Assembly: GCF_001577525.1 (NCBI RefSeq)
Contig: NZ_CP013015.1
Span: forward strand, 1,619,667 to 1,683,666
Reading direction: 5' to 3'
Origin: Candidatus Desulfofervidus auxilii
GTDB lineage: Bacteria > Desulfobacterota > Desulfofervidia > Desulfofervidales > Desulfofervidaceae
Length of the DNA: 64,000 nucleotides
Positions 1-8,487 of the stretch are shown piece after piece; position 1 is the first letter of the stretch; each line of letters opens with the position of its first letter. A program made the translations under genes and the position numbers. The notes beneath the pieces were generated by a model that saw only the letters and a list, made by a program, of their open reading frames with translations, was not told where the DNA came from and made no database searches.

Positions 1-303
<303 letters not shown>

Positions 304-324
304 AAATATTTGTATTTTTGAATC

Positions 325-2682
325 ATGTCTTATTTTCGCCACCCTCTCATCTTCTTGCTCCCTTTTTATATTATAGGTCTTCTCCTGGGAGGCACATGGC
401 CTGAAGAAAGAAATTATTTTCTCTTATTTTTTTTATTGTTATCATTATTATCATTAATTGTTGTAAAAAAGGTTCAGCATTTCTCTTTTTTACGGTATCT
501 CTTGGGGATATCTATTATTGCTGGCGGAGCTCTTTATCAAAGTTATTTTTTCATTCCTCCCAAAAACCCTTCTCACATTGTCAATTATATTGATAAAAAG
601 GTTAATTTAAAAGGCAAAATCATTTCTGTCACTCCCTTTTCAGATAAAGCAGCACTCATTTTAACTAATTTACAATTACTTCAAGGCAAGCAGGAAGGAA
701 AAATCAAAGGTAAAATAGCAATCACTGTATATCACCCTTCCAAATCTTACCATAAGGGAAACATTATAAAAGTTAGAGGAAAAGTCAAAACCATTTGCAG
801 TTTTGGAAATCCAGGCATTTACGATTATGCTCGTCTGTGGCATGGGAAGGGCGTTTGGGCAAGAATGTGGCTTCAGGATAAAAATATATTGATTCTGGAT
901 TATGAAAAGCCAGGGCTATGGCCTTATTTATTAGAAACCATCCGAGAAAAAATTAGAAGGTTTTTAGCCAAACACCTCTCTCAACCTGCTCAGGGAGTTT
1001 ATCAAACTCTACTTTTAGGCGAAAAAGCAAGTCTTTTACCCTTTATCAAAGACGATTTCATCTTCACTGGCACAAGCCATTTATTGGCCATCTCTGGCTT
1101 GCATTTAGGGATGGTTATGGTCCTGAGCTTCACCTTATTCTGGTATTTACTCTCTCGTTCTGAATACCTTTTGTTGAAATTTGAGCTAAAAAAGATAGCA
1201 GTTTTGATATCTCTTATTCCTACTTTTTTCTATGCCTCTTTGGCCCATTTTTCGCCGGCTACCGCCCGTTCCTTTGTTATGATTCTTTTATTTTGGTGGC
1301 TTTATTTCAGTAGGCGTTTAAAAGATACCTGGGTCTTTCTGGCCACAGCAGCCTGGTTACTATTGCTTTTGCACCCTCCTATGATTTATCAAATTTCTTT
1401 CCAACTATCCTTTCTGGCCTTGGCCTCTATCCTTTATTTTACCCCCAGGCTACCTGGTGGGACTTATTGGCTTTCTCTGAAATCAGGCTCTTTTAAACAA
1501 AAGTGCATTCGCTATCTATTATTGTCTCTTTATGTAAGTATTGGGGCATGGCTTGGCACCTTACCTATAATCTTACATTATTTTGCCGGTGTTTCCTTCA
1601 TTGCTCCTGTTGTTAACCTTTTGGCTATCCCCTGGATGGGATTTGTGATACTTCCCCTTGGCCTTTTGAGCATTTTTACATTGTTTTTCTCCCCATCAGT
1701 CTCTGCATTTTTTCTCCACTTAGGTGAGGAGGCATTAAATCCTTTGCTATGCTTTCTTCACAAAATAGCCACTATTCCTGGCATTTTTACCTGGTGCATA
1801 ACACCCAATTGGGTGGAGGTATTGGCCATCTATATTTTTTTATTTGCTGTTTTTTATCCCCAAAAGGGAAAGAAATATATGTTTGTTGCTATCTTTTGTT
1901 TCTTTCTCTTAGACATAAGCTCCCAGTTTTACAAACACTCTCAAAAGAAGCTTACCGTTTCCTTTCTGGATGTGGGTGGAGGAACATCTGTTTTATTGCG
2001 TTTCCCTCATGGGAAAACCATGCTTATAGGTGGTGGAGGCTCTCATTTTTCTAATTATGACCCTGGACGGTTTGTGGTAGCCAAGACACTATGGGCGCAA
2101 AAATTATGGCGTTTAGATTATTTGGTCTTACCCACACCGCATTATAGTTATTTAAACGGCTTGACCTTTATCACCCAACACTTCCATCCGCAATTTTTGT
2201 GGACAAATGGAGTAAGAGTTAACGACGCTCATTACTGGCATCTATTTTATCTTTGCCAAAAAAGAGGTATTTCCATAAAAACACCCAAAACCCAGGAAAT
2301 AGACGGGGTTAAAGTGAAAGTCCTTTATCCTAAAAAAACAAAGGCTCTCTCTTTAAAAGACAGCTTAATAATCAAGTGCCATTATAAAGAAGTCTCTTTT
2401 CTTTTTCCTTTTTATACCCAAGTGAAGACACTTGAAAAACTTACTTCTTTTTTAAAAACAGATGTCCTTCTTTCCCCAAATTATGGTAGTAAAGCAGTCA
2501 ATTCTCCTCATTTTATTCAAAAAATAAAAGCTAGATATGTGGTTTTTGCAGGAAGAATACCTACTAGAGAAGTGGTAAAAAACTATGTAAATTCTGGGAG
2601 TAAAGTGTTTTTTACTGGTAAGGATGGTATGATCAATTTTGTCACAAACGGCTATGATTTAAAGGTAAAAACTCACCATTGA
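325..2682 (+). CDS. comEC: ComEC/Rec2-family competence protein with degenerate metallo-beta-lactamase domain
   Basis: The 785-residue polytopic membrane protein has the ComEC layout. An N-terminal DUF4131-like membrane/OB region comes first. The competence core follows (GTSHLLAISGLHLGMV near residue 250, then many hydrophobic helices to about residue 530). A C-terminal metallo-beta-lactamase-like domain starts at TVSFLDVGGGTS. ComEC forms the inner-membrane channel for single-stranded DNA uptake. In ordinary ComEC the C-terminal domain has DVGQGD and an HxHxDH metal motif. Here the equivalents read DVGGGT and PTPHYSYLNG, so the metal ligands are largely lost. No other competence genes are adjacent. 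The family call is firm; nuclease activity of the tail is doubtful. Confidence 0.88.
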   Translation: MSYFRHPLIFLLPFYIIGLLLGGTWPEERNYFLLFFLLLSLLSLIVVKKVQHFSFLRYLLGISIIAGGALYQSYFFIPPKNPSHIVNYIDKKVNLKGKIISVTPFSDKAALILTNLQLLQGKQEGKIKGKIAITVYHPSKSYHKGNIIKVRGKVKTICSFGNPGIYDYARLWHGKGVWARMWLQDKNILILDYEKPGLWPYLLETIREKIRRFLAKHLSQPAQGVYQTLLLGEKASLLPFIKDDFIFTGTSHLLAISGLHLGMVMVLSFTLFWYLLSRSEYLLLKFELKKIAVLISLIPTFFYASLAHFSPATARSFVMILLFWWLYFSRRLKDTWVFLATAAWLLLLLHPPMIYQISFQLSFLALASILYFTPRLPGGTYWLSLKSGSFKQKCIRYLLLSLYVSIGAWLGTLPIILHYFAGVSFIAPVVNLLAIPWMGFVILPLGLLSIFTLFFSPSVSAFFLHLGEEALNPLLCFLHKIATIPGIFTWCITPNWVEVLAIYIFLFAVFYPQKGKKYMFVAIFCFFLLDISSQFYKHSQKKLTVSFLDVGGGTSVLLRFPHGKTMLIGGGGSHFSNYDPGRFVVAKTLWAQKLWRLDYLVLPTPHYSYLNGLTFITQHFHPQFLWTNGVRVNDAHYWHLFYLCQKRGISIKTPKTQEIDGVKVKVLYPKKTKALSLKDSLIIKCHYKEVSFLFPFYTQVKTLEKLTSFLKTDVLLSPNYGSKAVNSPHFIQKIKARYVVFAGRIPTREVVKNYVNSGSKVFFTGKDGMINFVTNGYDLKVKTHH

Positions 2683-2688
2683 TATTTC

Positions 2689-3333
2689 CTATTTGATAAA
2701 GGGATTAAATCTTTTTTCTTCTCCGATGGTTGAATTTGGCTTTTCTCCATAATCATGACCTGGCCATACAATAGTTTCTTCTGGAAGAGTGAACAATCTG
2801 GTTTTAATAGACTTTATCAACGTCTCCCAAGAGCCTCCAGGGAGGTCTGTTCTGCCTACTGCTTTTACAAATAATGTATCACCTGTAAATACATGACCAG
2901 GATAATAAAGACAAATACTACCCGGAGTATGACCTGGAGTATGAATCACTTTTAAAGAAATCGGGCCAAGAACCACATTGTTTCCATTCTTAAGCAATAT
3001 ATCAGGTTGAGGGGTAGGCAACGCTCCAACTATACTGCCTAAAAATAAATTTGCTTGATTTAAAAAGGAGCCTGCATCTGACTCATGCATAGCGATGGGA
3101 ATATTAAAAACTTGTTTTAAGGTTTGATTACCGGCTGTATGGTCAGGATGGGCGTGAGTGTTAATGATTATTACCGGCTTTAAAGACATCTTTTTTATAG
3201 TATTTATAATTAAATCCTCATCCCCTCCTGGATCAATAATGGCTGTTTCTTTGGTTTCCGAGTAACCTACCAAATAACAGCAGACTGCTAGTGGGCCTAC
3301 AACCAACTGTTTGACAAATATTTCTGAATCCAC
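2689..3333 (-). CDS. Metallo-beta-lactamase fold hydrolase (glyoxalase II-like)
   Basis: The 214-residue cytoplasmic protein has the full MBL metal-binding set: NTHAHPDHTAG (HxHxDH) near residue 60, HTPGHTPGS near residue 132, FTGDTLF near residue 150 and a C-terminal WPGHDYG. This spacing matches the YcbL/glyoxalase II-like group, which hydrolyses thioesters such as S-lactoylglutathione or related low-molecular-weight thiol esters. The substrate cannot be told from sequence. It converges with comEC, ending 6 bases from that gene's stop, with no clear terminator between them. Its length is normal for short GloB-like hydrolases. Confidence 0.88.
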   Translation of the reverse strand: MDSEIFVKQLVVGPLAVCCYLVGYSETKETAIIDPGGDEDLIINTIKKMSLKPVIIINTHAHPDHTAGNQTLKQVFNIPIAMHESDAGSFLNQANLFLGSIVGALPTPQPDILLKNGNNVVLGPISLKVIHTPGHTPGSICLYYPGHVFTGDTLFVKAVGRTDLPGGSWETLIKSIKTRLFTLPEETIVWPGHDYGEKPNSTIGEEKRFNPFIK

Positions 3334-3408
3334 AAACTTATGTTATCTTTTTTCTCTCAAATGCACAAGGGAGTGTGATAACATGAAAAAGTTGTGCACC
3401 TCTGGTAG

Positions 3409-3515
3409 TAAGGCCTGCCTGTTCCCGCCTGCCGTCGGGCAGGGGCAGACAGGCCTGCCTCTCGGCAGACAGGCCTGCCTCTCGGCAGACAGGCCTGCCT
3501 GTCGGCAGACAGGGA
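3409..3515. repeat. GC-rich palindromic repeat with three 20-bp tandem units (family A)
   Basis: This short, strikingly GC-rich island lies in AT-rich DNA. Units of 20 bp (core AGGCCTGCCTCTCGGCAGAC) repeat head to tail at 3451-3470, 3471-3490 and 3491-3510, and diverged units precede them. Each unit is partly palindromic. Related CCTGCC...GGCAGG sequences recur near 30464-30515, 34430-34462, 53727-53762 and 59460-59536. The open frames across it on both strands are low-complexity artefacts of the repeat. Confidence 0.8.
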
Positions 3516-3706
3516 TTTTTAGCAAAGAAGGAGGTGCACGTATATATTAGGAATTGCTCTCCATGTTTTGAAACCAGAGATTTAAGAAATCTTCTAAGGT
3601 TTAGAATTACCTTACTACTTAAGACCATACCAGGTAAGGGTTGCCCAACTTTTTCATGGAAAACTGTATAATGTAGGTTTGACCCTAAATTTCGCTAAAT
3701 TTCGTA

Positions 3707-3960
3707 CGCTTTCAATAAGTGGAATAAGGAAATACTTCAAGATTAACTTCACCAACCTATTTATAGCTTATTTTAAAAAGTAGAGTTGGTTGAAGGGAAA
3801 AAGTTTTTTCTTTAATTATTAAGCTTAAAAATATTAAAGAGGAAGGCGAAAGCGGTCAGTTTTTTTTGACCGCAACCCTTAAAAAATGATTTTTTATACT
3901 GTGCGTAAGGTCAGTTACTATATTTCTGGGTTTTCTTTTAAAGCTATTACGGATTTGGGG
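3707..3960 (+). repeat. Dispersed intergenic repeat, copy 1 (family C)
   Basis: This block shares long matching stretches with 45894-46105 in the same orientation: TTCAATAAGTGGAATAAG at the left, AAAAAGTAGAGTTGGTTGAA in the middle, and TAAGGTCAGTTACTATATTT followed by TTTTCTTTTAAAG near the right end. The right end also matches 59532-59572. Interior segments differ between copies. It has no coding capacity and may be a non-autonomous mobile or extragenic element. Confidence 0.72.
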
Positions 3961-4015
3961 AGCTTTCCTTTCTTTTTAGAAAGCTTTTAAAAATTCTGGG
4001 GAAAGTCCTGATATT

Positions 4016-4097
4016 AAATCTCTTGACACTTGTATCTAAAGGCGATAAAGAATTGTCCTAGACACTCGGGGAGTTAGTACAAAAGGATAGGAAGAAA
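4016..4097 (+). repeat. 82-bp direct repeat, left copy (family D)
   Basis: It is almost identical to 5174-5255 in the same orientation, with one clear mismatch in the GTTAGTAC/GTTAGTAT part. The two copies flank the toxin-antitoxin pair. Each carries a consensus-like promoter. Long exact direct repeats around a small module suggest a duplication or a small mobile unit. Confidence 0.85.
4023..4051 (+). promoter_or_regulatory. Sigma-70-type promoter in left direct repeat
   Basis: A perfect -35 TTGACA (4023-4028) is followed after exactly 17 bases by TAAAGA (4046-4051), a good -10. It points toward the antitoxin gene at 4239 and would give a leader of roughly 180 bases containing the palindrome at 4132-4162. 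Confidence 0.55.
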
Positions 4098-4131
4098 AAG
4101 GGAAATGGTTAATGAATGAGAAAATTCACAA

Positions 4132-4162
4132 GAATTGGCCCCAATGATGTGGAGGCCAATTC
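4132..4162 (+). promoter_or_regulatory. Perfect 9-bp inverted repeat upstream of toxin-antitoxin pair
   Basis: GAATTGGCC (4132-4140) and GGCCAATTC (4154-4162) form a perfect inverted repeat with a 13-base spacer. It sits between the promoter and the antitoxin start, where toxin-antitoxin operons usually carry their autoregulatory operator. It lacks a T-run, so a terminator is less likely. The operator role is inferred. Confidence 0.4.
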
Positions 4163-4238
4163 CAACTTCTCGCCCAGTTTTCTAAAGCCCCTTTACTGAA
4201 GAAAATATTTGGCTTATAAAATATTATTGGAGGCTAAG

Positions 4239-4475
4239 ATGCAAGAACAAAACCGAAAATATCTTGATCTTCCCATCCCTTTTTTCAGAGATAAAGAAAA
4301 AAAGGACCTTTTCCTAACAGTAGTTGGTGCTTTATCTTTAAGACTTATAAGTTTAAGAAAAGCTGCAGAGCTTCTAAATCTTGAAGAGAAAACTTTATTA
4401 GAAATGCTAGATAGTGTTGGTTATTCTTTTTCTTTTCTTGAAAAAGAAGATATAGAAATAGAAAAGGAGTGGTAA
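4239..4475 (+). CDS. UPF0175-like antitoxin, small helix-turn-helix protein
   Basis: This 78-residue protein resembles UPF0175/HTH antitoxins. It has a conserved helix pair around SLRKAAELLNLEEKTLLEML, which looks like a helix-turn-helix, and an acidic tail (EKEDIEIEKEW). I chose ATG 4239 over the upstream TTG at 4209 because GGAGG at 4229-4233 is 5 bases before the ATG. It would bind and neutralise the downstream PIN-type toxin and repress the operon. The two genes abut: its TAA ends at 4475 and the toxin's TTG begins at 4476. Family assignment is moderate because the proteins are short. Confidence 0.68.
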   Translation: MQEQNRKYLDLPIPFFRDKEKKDLFLTVVGALSLRLISLRKAAELLNLEEKTLLEMLDSVGYSFSFLEKEDIEIEKEW

Positions 4476-4979
4476 TTGACAGCAGTTTTTAATACCTCTC
4501 CCCTAATTTTTCTTGGAAGACTTGGATATTTAGAAAAAACTTTGTCCTTATTCCAAATGGTTGCCATTCCAAAAAAAGTAATAAAAGAAATTTCTGTCAA
4601 AGACGATGAAGCTAATGAGAAAGTCTTAAAAATTAAAAACCATAGCAATGTTAACTTTGGTTTAGCCACCAAATTAGTAAAACTTTATAAAGCGTTAAAT
4701 GAAAGACTTGGCCAAGGTGAATCTGAAGCAATAGCTTTGGCAGTAGAATTAAATGCCGACGTGGTTATTTTAGATGATTTTGCAGCAAGAAAAGCAGCAA
4801 TGGAATTAGGTTTAAAAGTCAAAGGAACGCTAGGAATAATAAAGAAGCTTTTAGAAGAAAACAAAATTAAAATAGAAGACATAAATAAGCTTTATGAAAC
4901 ACTTAAAAAAATTGGTTTTAGAGTTAGAAGAGAAATCTTTAAGAATATCTTTGAAAGTTCTGTTTCTACTTGCAACTAG
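4476..4979 (+). CDS. DUF3368/PIN-domain toxin
   Basis: The 167-residue protein matches the DUF3368 branch of PIN-like ribonucleases. It starts with VFNTSPLIFLGRLG (first acidic position replaced by N, as in DUF3368), has GQGESEAIALA near residue 78 and VILDDFAARKAA near residue 96, and ends the core with KGTLGIIKKLLEE. PIN toxins cut RNA using clustered acidic residues and Mg2+. The start is TTG directly after the antitoxin stop, with AAGGAGTGG about 7 bases upstream as ribosome binding site. Pairing with a small HTH protein makes a type II toxin-antitoxin module the best reading. Target RNA is unknown. Confidence 0.75.
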   Translation: MTAVFNTSPLIFLGRLGYLEKTLSLFQMVAIPKKVIKEISVKDDEANEKVLKIKNHSNVNFGLATKLVKLYKALNERLGQGESEAIALAVELNADVVILDDFAARKAAMELGLKVKGTLGIIKKLLEENKIKIEDINKLYETLKKIGFRVRREIFKNIFESSVSTCN

Positions 4980-5393
4980 CTAAAAGCTCTCTTATATCTT
5001 TGCTAAATGCTAAATAAGGCTAATTATGGCAAAAAATACAATGCAGCAAGAATTAGCTATTTCCCTTAAAAATGCATAGGTATTTTTTATGTTACTAAAA
5101 CACTCACGAATTTATTACTCAACTAACGCCCTCACGCCTTACGATTTTTGCCACGCTTAACAACTTCCACATAAAATCTCTTGACACTTGTATCTAAAGG
5201 CGATAAAGAATTGTCCTAGACACTCGGGGAGTTAGTATAAAAGGATAGGAAGAAATAGTCAAAAAAGATAGTATAGAAAAAAGGATGCGAGATAGATAAG
5301 TGAGCATAATCGTAGGGGCGGTAAAGACAAAAAGATCTTTTATATGGTCTTTTTTAGTAAGGAGGGATTTTTGTCTTGACTTTTACCTTTTAA
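4980..5393. other. Non-coding interval with right direct repeat
   Basis: No gene is recognised. The right copy of the 82-bp direct repeat is at 5174-5255. An inverted repeat AAGACAAAAA (5324-5333) / TTTTTGTCTT (5368-5377) follows, function unknown. Nothing else is evident. Confidence 0.55.
5174..5255 (+). repeat. 82-bp direct repeat, right copy (family D)
   Basis: Near-identical copy of 4016-4097, 1158 bp downstream. It repeats the same TTGACA (5181-5186), 17-base spacer and TAAAGA (5204-5209), so a second promoter points toward the beta-helix remnant and dockerin fragment. Confidence 0.85.
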
Positions 5394-5501
5394 TGGGTGA
5401 CCCCAACTAAAAATGACTTTGGAGTCGATACTAATATGGATGATAATGTCAACTGGGATTGTGTTTATTATGATACTGTTACGGTCAATATTACAGAGTA
5501 A
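5394..5501 (+). pseudogene. Remnant of C-terminus of a secreted beta-helix protein paralogue
   Basis: The frame upstream of the TAA at 5499-5501 encodes FGVDTNMDDNVNWDCVYYD and ends TVTVNITE. The intact protein at 24508-26646 ends with the matching CIDTNMDNNITWDSLYCDS then IVVNVTE. Only about 35 codons remain before an upstream stop (5391-5393). This is therefore a decayed relic of a paralogue. The rest of the ancestral gene is not visible nearby. Confidence 0.7.
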
Positions 5502-5541
5502 ACTGTTAAATGAATAAATGCACTAATTCTAATTTTACTCT

Positions 5542-5799
5542 TTGTCTTTTCCTGCATTCCTTTGCGGGAAAGGTGGCAACAGAGGTGCAGCTCCTGATGT
5601 TAGTGCATGGGGGAGGACCGATTATTCTGATTTTGATACGGGTAGCGATGTAGATAGAAGTGATCTGGATGAATTTGCTGCTGTCTATGGTTTTACTTCT
5701 GCCGATAATAATTACAATGCGCTTTGTGATTTCGACAGTGACGGTGATGTAGATGGCTCTGACGTCAATATTTTTACTGAAGAATTTGGTAAGACTTAA
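5542..5799 (+). CDS. Dockerin type I-like fragment
   Basis: The frame holds two Ca2+-binding dockerin-type repeats: SDFDTGSDVDRSDLDEFAAV and CDFDSDGDVDGSDVNIFTEE. Each has the DxDxDGxVDxxD loop and following helix. Dockerins bind cohesins or act as cell-surface anchoring domains. No ATG or good ribosome site is present; the frame can begin at TTG 5542. A hydrophobic signal-like stretch (LILILLFVFSC) occurs just upstream in a different frame without a start codon. The region therefore looks like the broken C-terminus of a secreted protein, probably tied to the beta-helix remnant just upstream. Expression is doubtful. Confidence 0.55.
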   Translation: MSFPAFLCGKGGNRGAAPDVSAWGRTDYSDFDTGSDVDRSDLDEFAAVYGFTSADNNYNALCDFDSDGDVDGSDVNIFTEEFGKT

Positions 5800-5863
5800 A
5801 TTTCACATAACAGACTGTAATCATGGTCAAACCTCAATCATTCTATTTCGTAAAATATATTAT

Positions 5864-5890
5864 TTGACAAAAATGAGCGTGGCTTAAAAT
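5864..5890 (+). promoter_or_regulatory. Candidate promoter for the polysaccharide locus
   Basis: TTGACA (5864-5869) is followed after 15 bases by TAAAAT (5885-5890), just before the ribosome site and ATG of the flippase gene at 5913. The spacer is short for sigma-70, so this is tentative. It is the only promoter-like match at the head of this long same-strand gene run. Confidence 0.4.
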
Positions 5891-5912
5891 GTAAAGTGAG
5901 TTTGGTGGTGGA

Positions 5913-7430
5913 ATGAATCAAGAATTAACAACTTCATTTAAAAAGGTAGTAAAAGGCACGGGGGTAGTTTTTATTGGGACTATTTTAGGCACCCTTTTAG
6001 GTTTTATCTTTCGGGTGATAGTAGTTCGATATATTACTAAAGCAGAATATGGCCTTCTTTCTTTATCACTGGCAATGATAAATATTTTGGTAGTGGTTTC
6101 TTGTTTAGGATTCATAAATGGGGTCCCAAGATTTATTTCTTATGCACTGGGCAAGAGGGAATATTCAAAAGCTTGGGCAACAATAAAAACATCTATCAGC
6201 TTAGTTGCTGTTTTAAGTATTTTTTTTGCCTTGGTGTTAGTTTCTTTTTCTAATTATATTGCAAATTTTTTTCACAAACTAGGTCTTATTCCAATTGTTA
6301 AAATAATAGCCTTTGTGCTTCCTTTAATGGCATTAACAGAAATTTTTATCTCTATTTTAAGGGGTTTTGAGGATGTAAAGGCCAAAGTTTTTTTTCAAGA
6401 TATCTTTTCTAAGGGTATAAAAATTGTTATTGGAGGTTTAGTAATCTTATTAGATCTTTCCTTTAAGGGTGTGGTTTTTACATATTTAATCGGAGGATTT
6501 TTTACATTAATTTTTCTTTCTTATTACGCCAAAAGCAGGATTAATGAATTACTCCCAAAAATTTCAAATTTTTATCCTTCTATTACAAAGGAATTGATGT
6601 CTTTTTCTCTCCCTTTACTTGGGTCTAGCATTTTTGCAATTCTTAGAGAGCATTCTACTATACTCCTTCTTGGATACTTTAAACCAGCAAATACTGTGGG
6701 CCTTTATAATGTAGCATTACCTTTAGCCCAACTTATCTCTATGCCCTTAATGGCCATGGTTTTCATTTACCTTCCAATTGCCTCTCAGCTTTATGCGCAA
6801 GGGAATCTAAAAGATATGAAATTACTTTATATCAGTGTAACAAAATGGATATTCTTTATTACTCTACCTATTTTTTTATCCATGCTTTTAGCACCAAAAA
6901 TAATTATTAAACTTTTATTTGGAAGCAAATATATTGAAGCAAGCGTTGCCTTACAAATTTTAACTTTAGGCTTTTTCATTCATACTTTTTTAGGGCCAAA
7001 TGGGATGACTTTGATATCTATAGGAAAAACAAATATTATGCTATTTTGCAGTGTGATAAGCACATTTGTTGGAATAATTGTTGCTTTATTACTTATTCCA
7101 AATTATGGACTTATTGGAGCAGCTGTTTCTGCTGCCACTTCCCTTGCAATGTTTAATTTCTCAGCTTCTTTTTTTCTTTATAAAATATTTGCTTTACATC
7201 CATTTAAAAAAAACTATACTATACCACTCATTACTACAATAAGCTTAATTTTACTGGGATTTCATATAACAAAACATTTTTTAAGCTCAGACTGGCAAAT
7301 TATTATTTCAGTTTTATTCCTTTCTATCTGTTTTCCCTTAATAACATTTTTGACAAAAAACTTTACTGAAGAGGATATTTGGTTTATAACAACAGTAAAG
7401 AAGAAAATGATAAACAATAGTCATACTTAA
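5913..7430 (+). CDS. Oligosaccharide flippase (Wzx/MATE-like)
   Basis: The 505-residue inner-membrane protein has about 12-14 hydrophobic helices and the start typical of polysaccharide flippases (GTILGTLLGFIFRVIVVRY, then KAEYGLLSLSLAMINI). It would move undecaprenyl-linked oligosaccharide from the cytoplasmic to the periplasmic face. It begins the locus and is followed by modification and glycosyltransferase genes, which fits a Wzx/Wzy-dependent pathway. GGTGG just before the ATG serves as ribosome site. Substrate cannot be predicted. Confidence 0.88.
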   Translation: MNQELTTSFKKVVKGTGVVFIGTILGTLLGFIFRVIVVRYITKAEYGLLSLSLAMINILVVVSCLGFINGVPRFISYALGKREYSKAWATIKTSISLVAVLSIFFALVLVSFSNYIANFFHKLGLIPIVKIIAFVLPLMALTEIFISILRGFEDVKAKVFFQDIFSKGIKIVIGGLVILLDLSFKGVVFTYLIGGFFTLIFLSYYAKSRINELLPKISNFYPSITKELMSFSLPLLGSSIFAILREHSTILLLGYFKPANTVGLYNVALPLAQLISMPLMAMVFIYLPIASQLYAQGNLKDMKLLYISVTKWIFFITLPIFLSMLLAPKIIIKLLFGSKYIEASVALQILTLGFFIHTFLGPNGMTLISIGKTNIMLFCSVISTFVGIIVALLLIPNYGLIGAAVSAATSLAMFNFSASFFLYKIFALHPFKKNYTIPLITTISLILLGFHITKHFLSSDWQIIISVLFLSICFPLITFLTKNFTEEDIWFITTVKKKMINNSHT

Positions 7431-7476
7431 GAAATGCCAATAATAGAGATAAAACTTCTAATAAAAGAAATTATTT

Positions 7477-8487
7477 ATGGCTAAAAGAAAAATAATTCTT
7501 ATAGTCGGTATTCCTCGTTCTGGAACTACATGGATTGCCAAAATTTTATCTAAGTCTACAGGAGCTTATTATTTGCATGAGCCTGATAATGAAAAAAATA
7601 ATATTTTAGCTTACATTTTTAAAAAAGGTTTACATCGTTATCCATACTTAAATGCAAATGATCATTTAGATTCATATTATAAATTGTGGGAAATAGCATT
7701 TAAAGGTAAAGTTATTCCTAAAATGATTAATAGGTTTCTAAGAGTTCTTGCTATTCCTCGTTCTAAAAGATTGCCTATCTATGAGAATAAGGTAAGTAGT
7801 TGCCTTACAGATGAATTTAACACCATTACAAAATTCTTTGAAAAATATCAGCTATATCTTACTAAATATTTCACTTGGAAAATAATACCTTATCCTGAAA
7901 TTCTTATAATTAAGTCAGTTCATTGTATATTAAGTTTACCTTGGATTGAAAAAAATTTTAGACCTAGTAAAATTATTGTAGTTTTTAAAAATCCATTTAA
8001 TGTTATAACAAATTATTTAGAAATGAAATTACCAGACGCAATCCGAAATATATTTAACCAAAATGGTTTGATCGAAGATCATTTTAAATTTCTTAAATCC
8101 TCTCATTTAGATATTATTAACCATGGAACATTTATTCAAAAAATGGCTATGCAAATAGGCGGGTTTTATTATTTCCTAGAAAAAGAAATCCCTAAACATA
8201 ATGATTGGATAAAAATATACCATGAAGACCTTTGTGTAAATCCAATAAAAAAGTTTTATGAACTTTTTAATAAACTTAATTTAAAATGGAATAAAAATGT
8301 AGAAAATTTTATAAAGAAGCATGATAAAAAAGGAAAGGGGTTTAGTATCAGTAGAAAAGCTAATGAAGAAATTGATAAGTGGAAACACAATTTGTCAGAA
8401 CCCCAAATAAAAGAAATTTTAGAATGTCTTAAAATTTTTAATCAATCAACCAAATGGAATAAAAAATGGATGAACCAATTTTTATAG
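7477..8487 (+). CDS. Sulfotransferase family protein
   Basis: The 336-residue protein opens with the P-loop-like PAPS-binding motif VGIPRSGTTWIAK (residues about 10-22), characteristic of sulfotransferases that move sulfate from 3'-phosphoadenylyl sulfate to a hydroxyl or amine. The 3'-phosphate-binding segment is less conserved (VVFKNPFNVITNYLE near residue 170). The gene end overlaps the next sulfotransferase by 22 bases, so the two are likely translated together. In a polysaccharide locus the likely acceptor is a sugar residue, giving a sulfated polymer. Acceptor specificity is inferred only. Confidence 0.8.
   Translation: MAKRKIILIVGIPRSGTTWIAKILSKSTGAYYLHEPDNEKNNILAYIFKKGLHRYPYLNANDHLDSYYKLWEIAFKGKVIPKMINRFLRVLAIPRSKRLPIYENKVSSCLTDEFNTITKFFEKYQLYLTKYFTWKIIPYPEILIIKSVHCILSLPWIEKNFRPSKIIVVFKNPFNVITNYLEMKLPDAIRNIFNQNGLIEDHFKFLKSSHLDIINHGTFIQKMAMQIGGFYYFLEKEIPKHNDWIKIYHEDLCVNPIKKFYELFNKLNLKWNKNVENFIKKHDKKGKGFSISRKANEEIDKWKHNLSEPQIKEILECLKIFNQSTKWNKKWMNQFL

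Larger units (their letters stand above)
3334..4238. other. Long non-coding accessory interval rich in repeats
   Basis: No credible gene is seen in about 900 bases. It holds in order: the family A GC-rich repeat, a short repeat around 3662-3692 (core TGTAGGTTTGACCCTAAATT) that recurs inverted near 28386-28406 and 34686-34710, a 250-bp dispersed repeat (3707-3960), a hairpin GCGGTCA/TGACCGC at 3852-3873, an 82-bp direct repeat (4016-4097) with a promoter, and a palindrome at 4132-4162. Confidence 0.7.

Noticed and set aside
3409-3515. Possible CRISPR array
   Set aside because: The 20-bp units are directly adjacent with no unique spacers, are palindromic, and related single units occur elsewhere; no cas genes are near.
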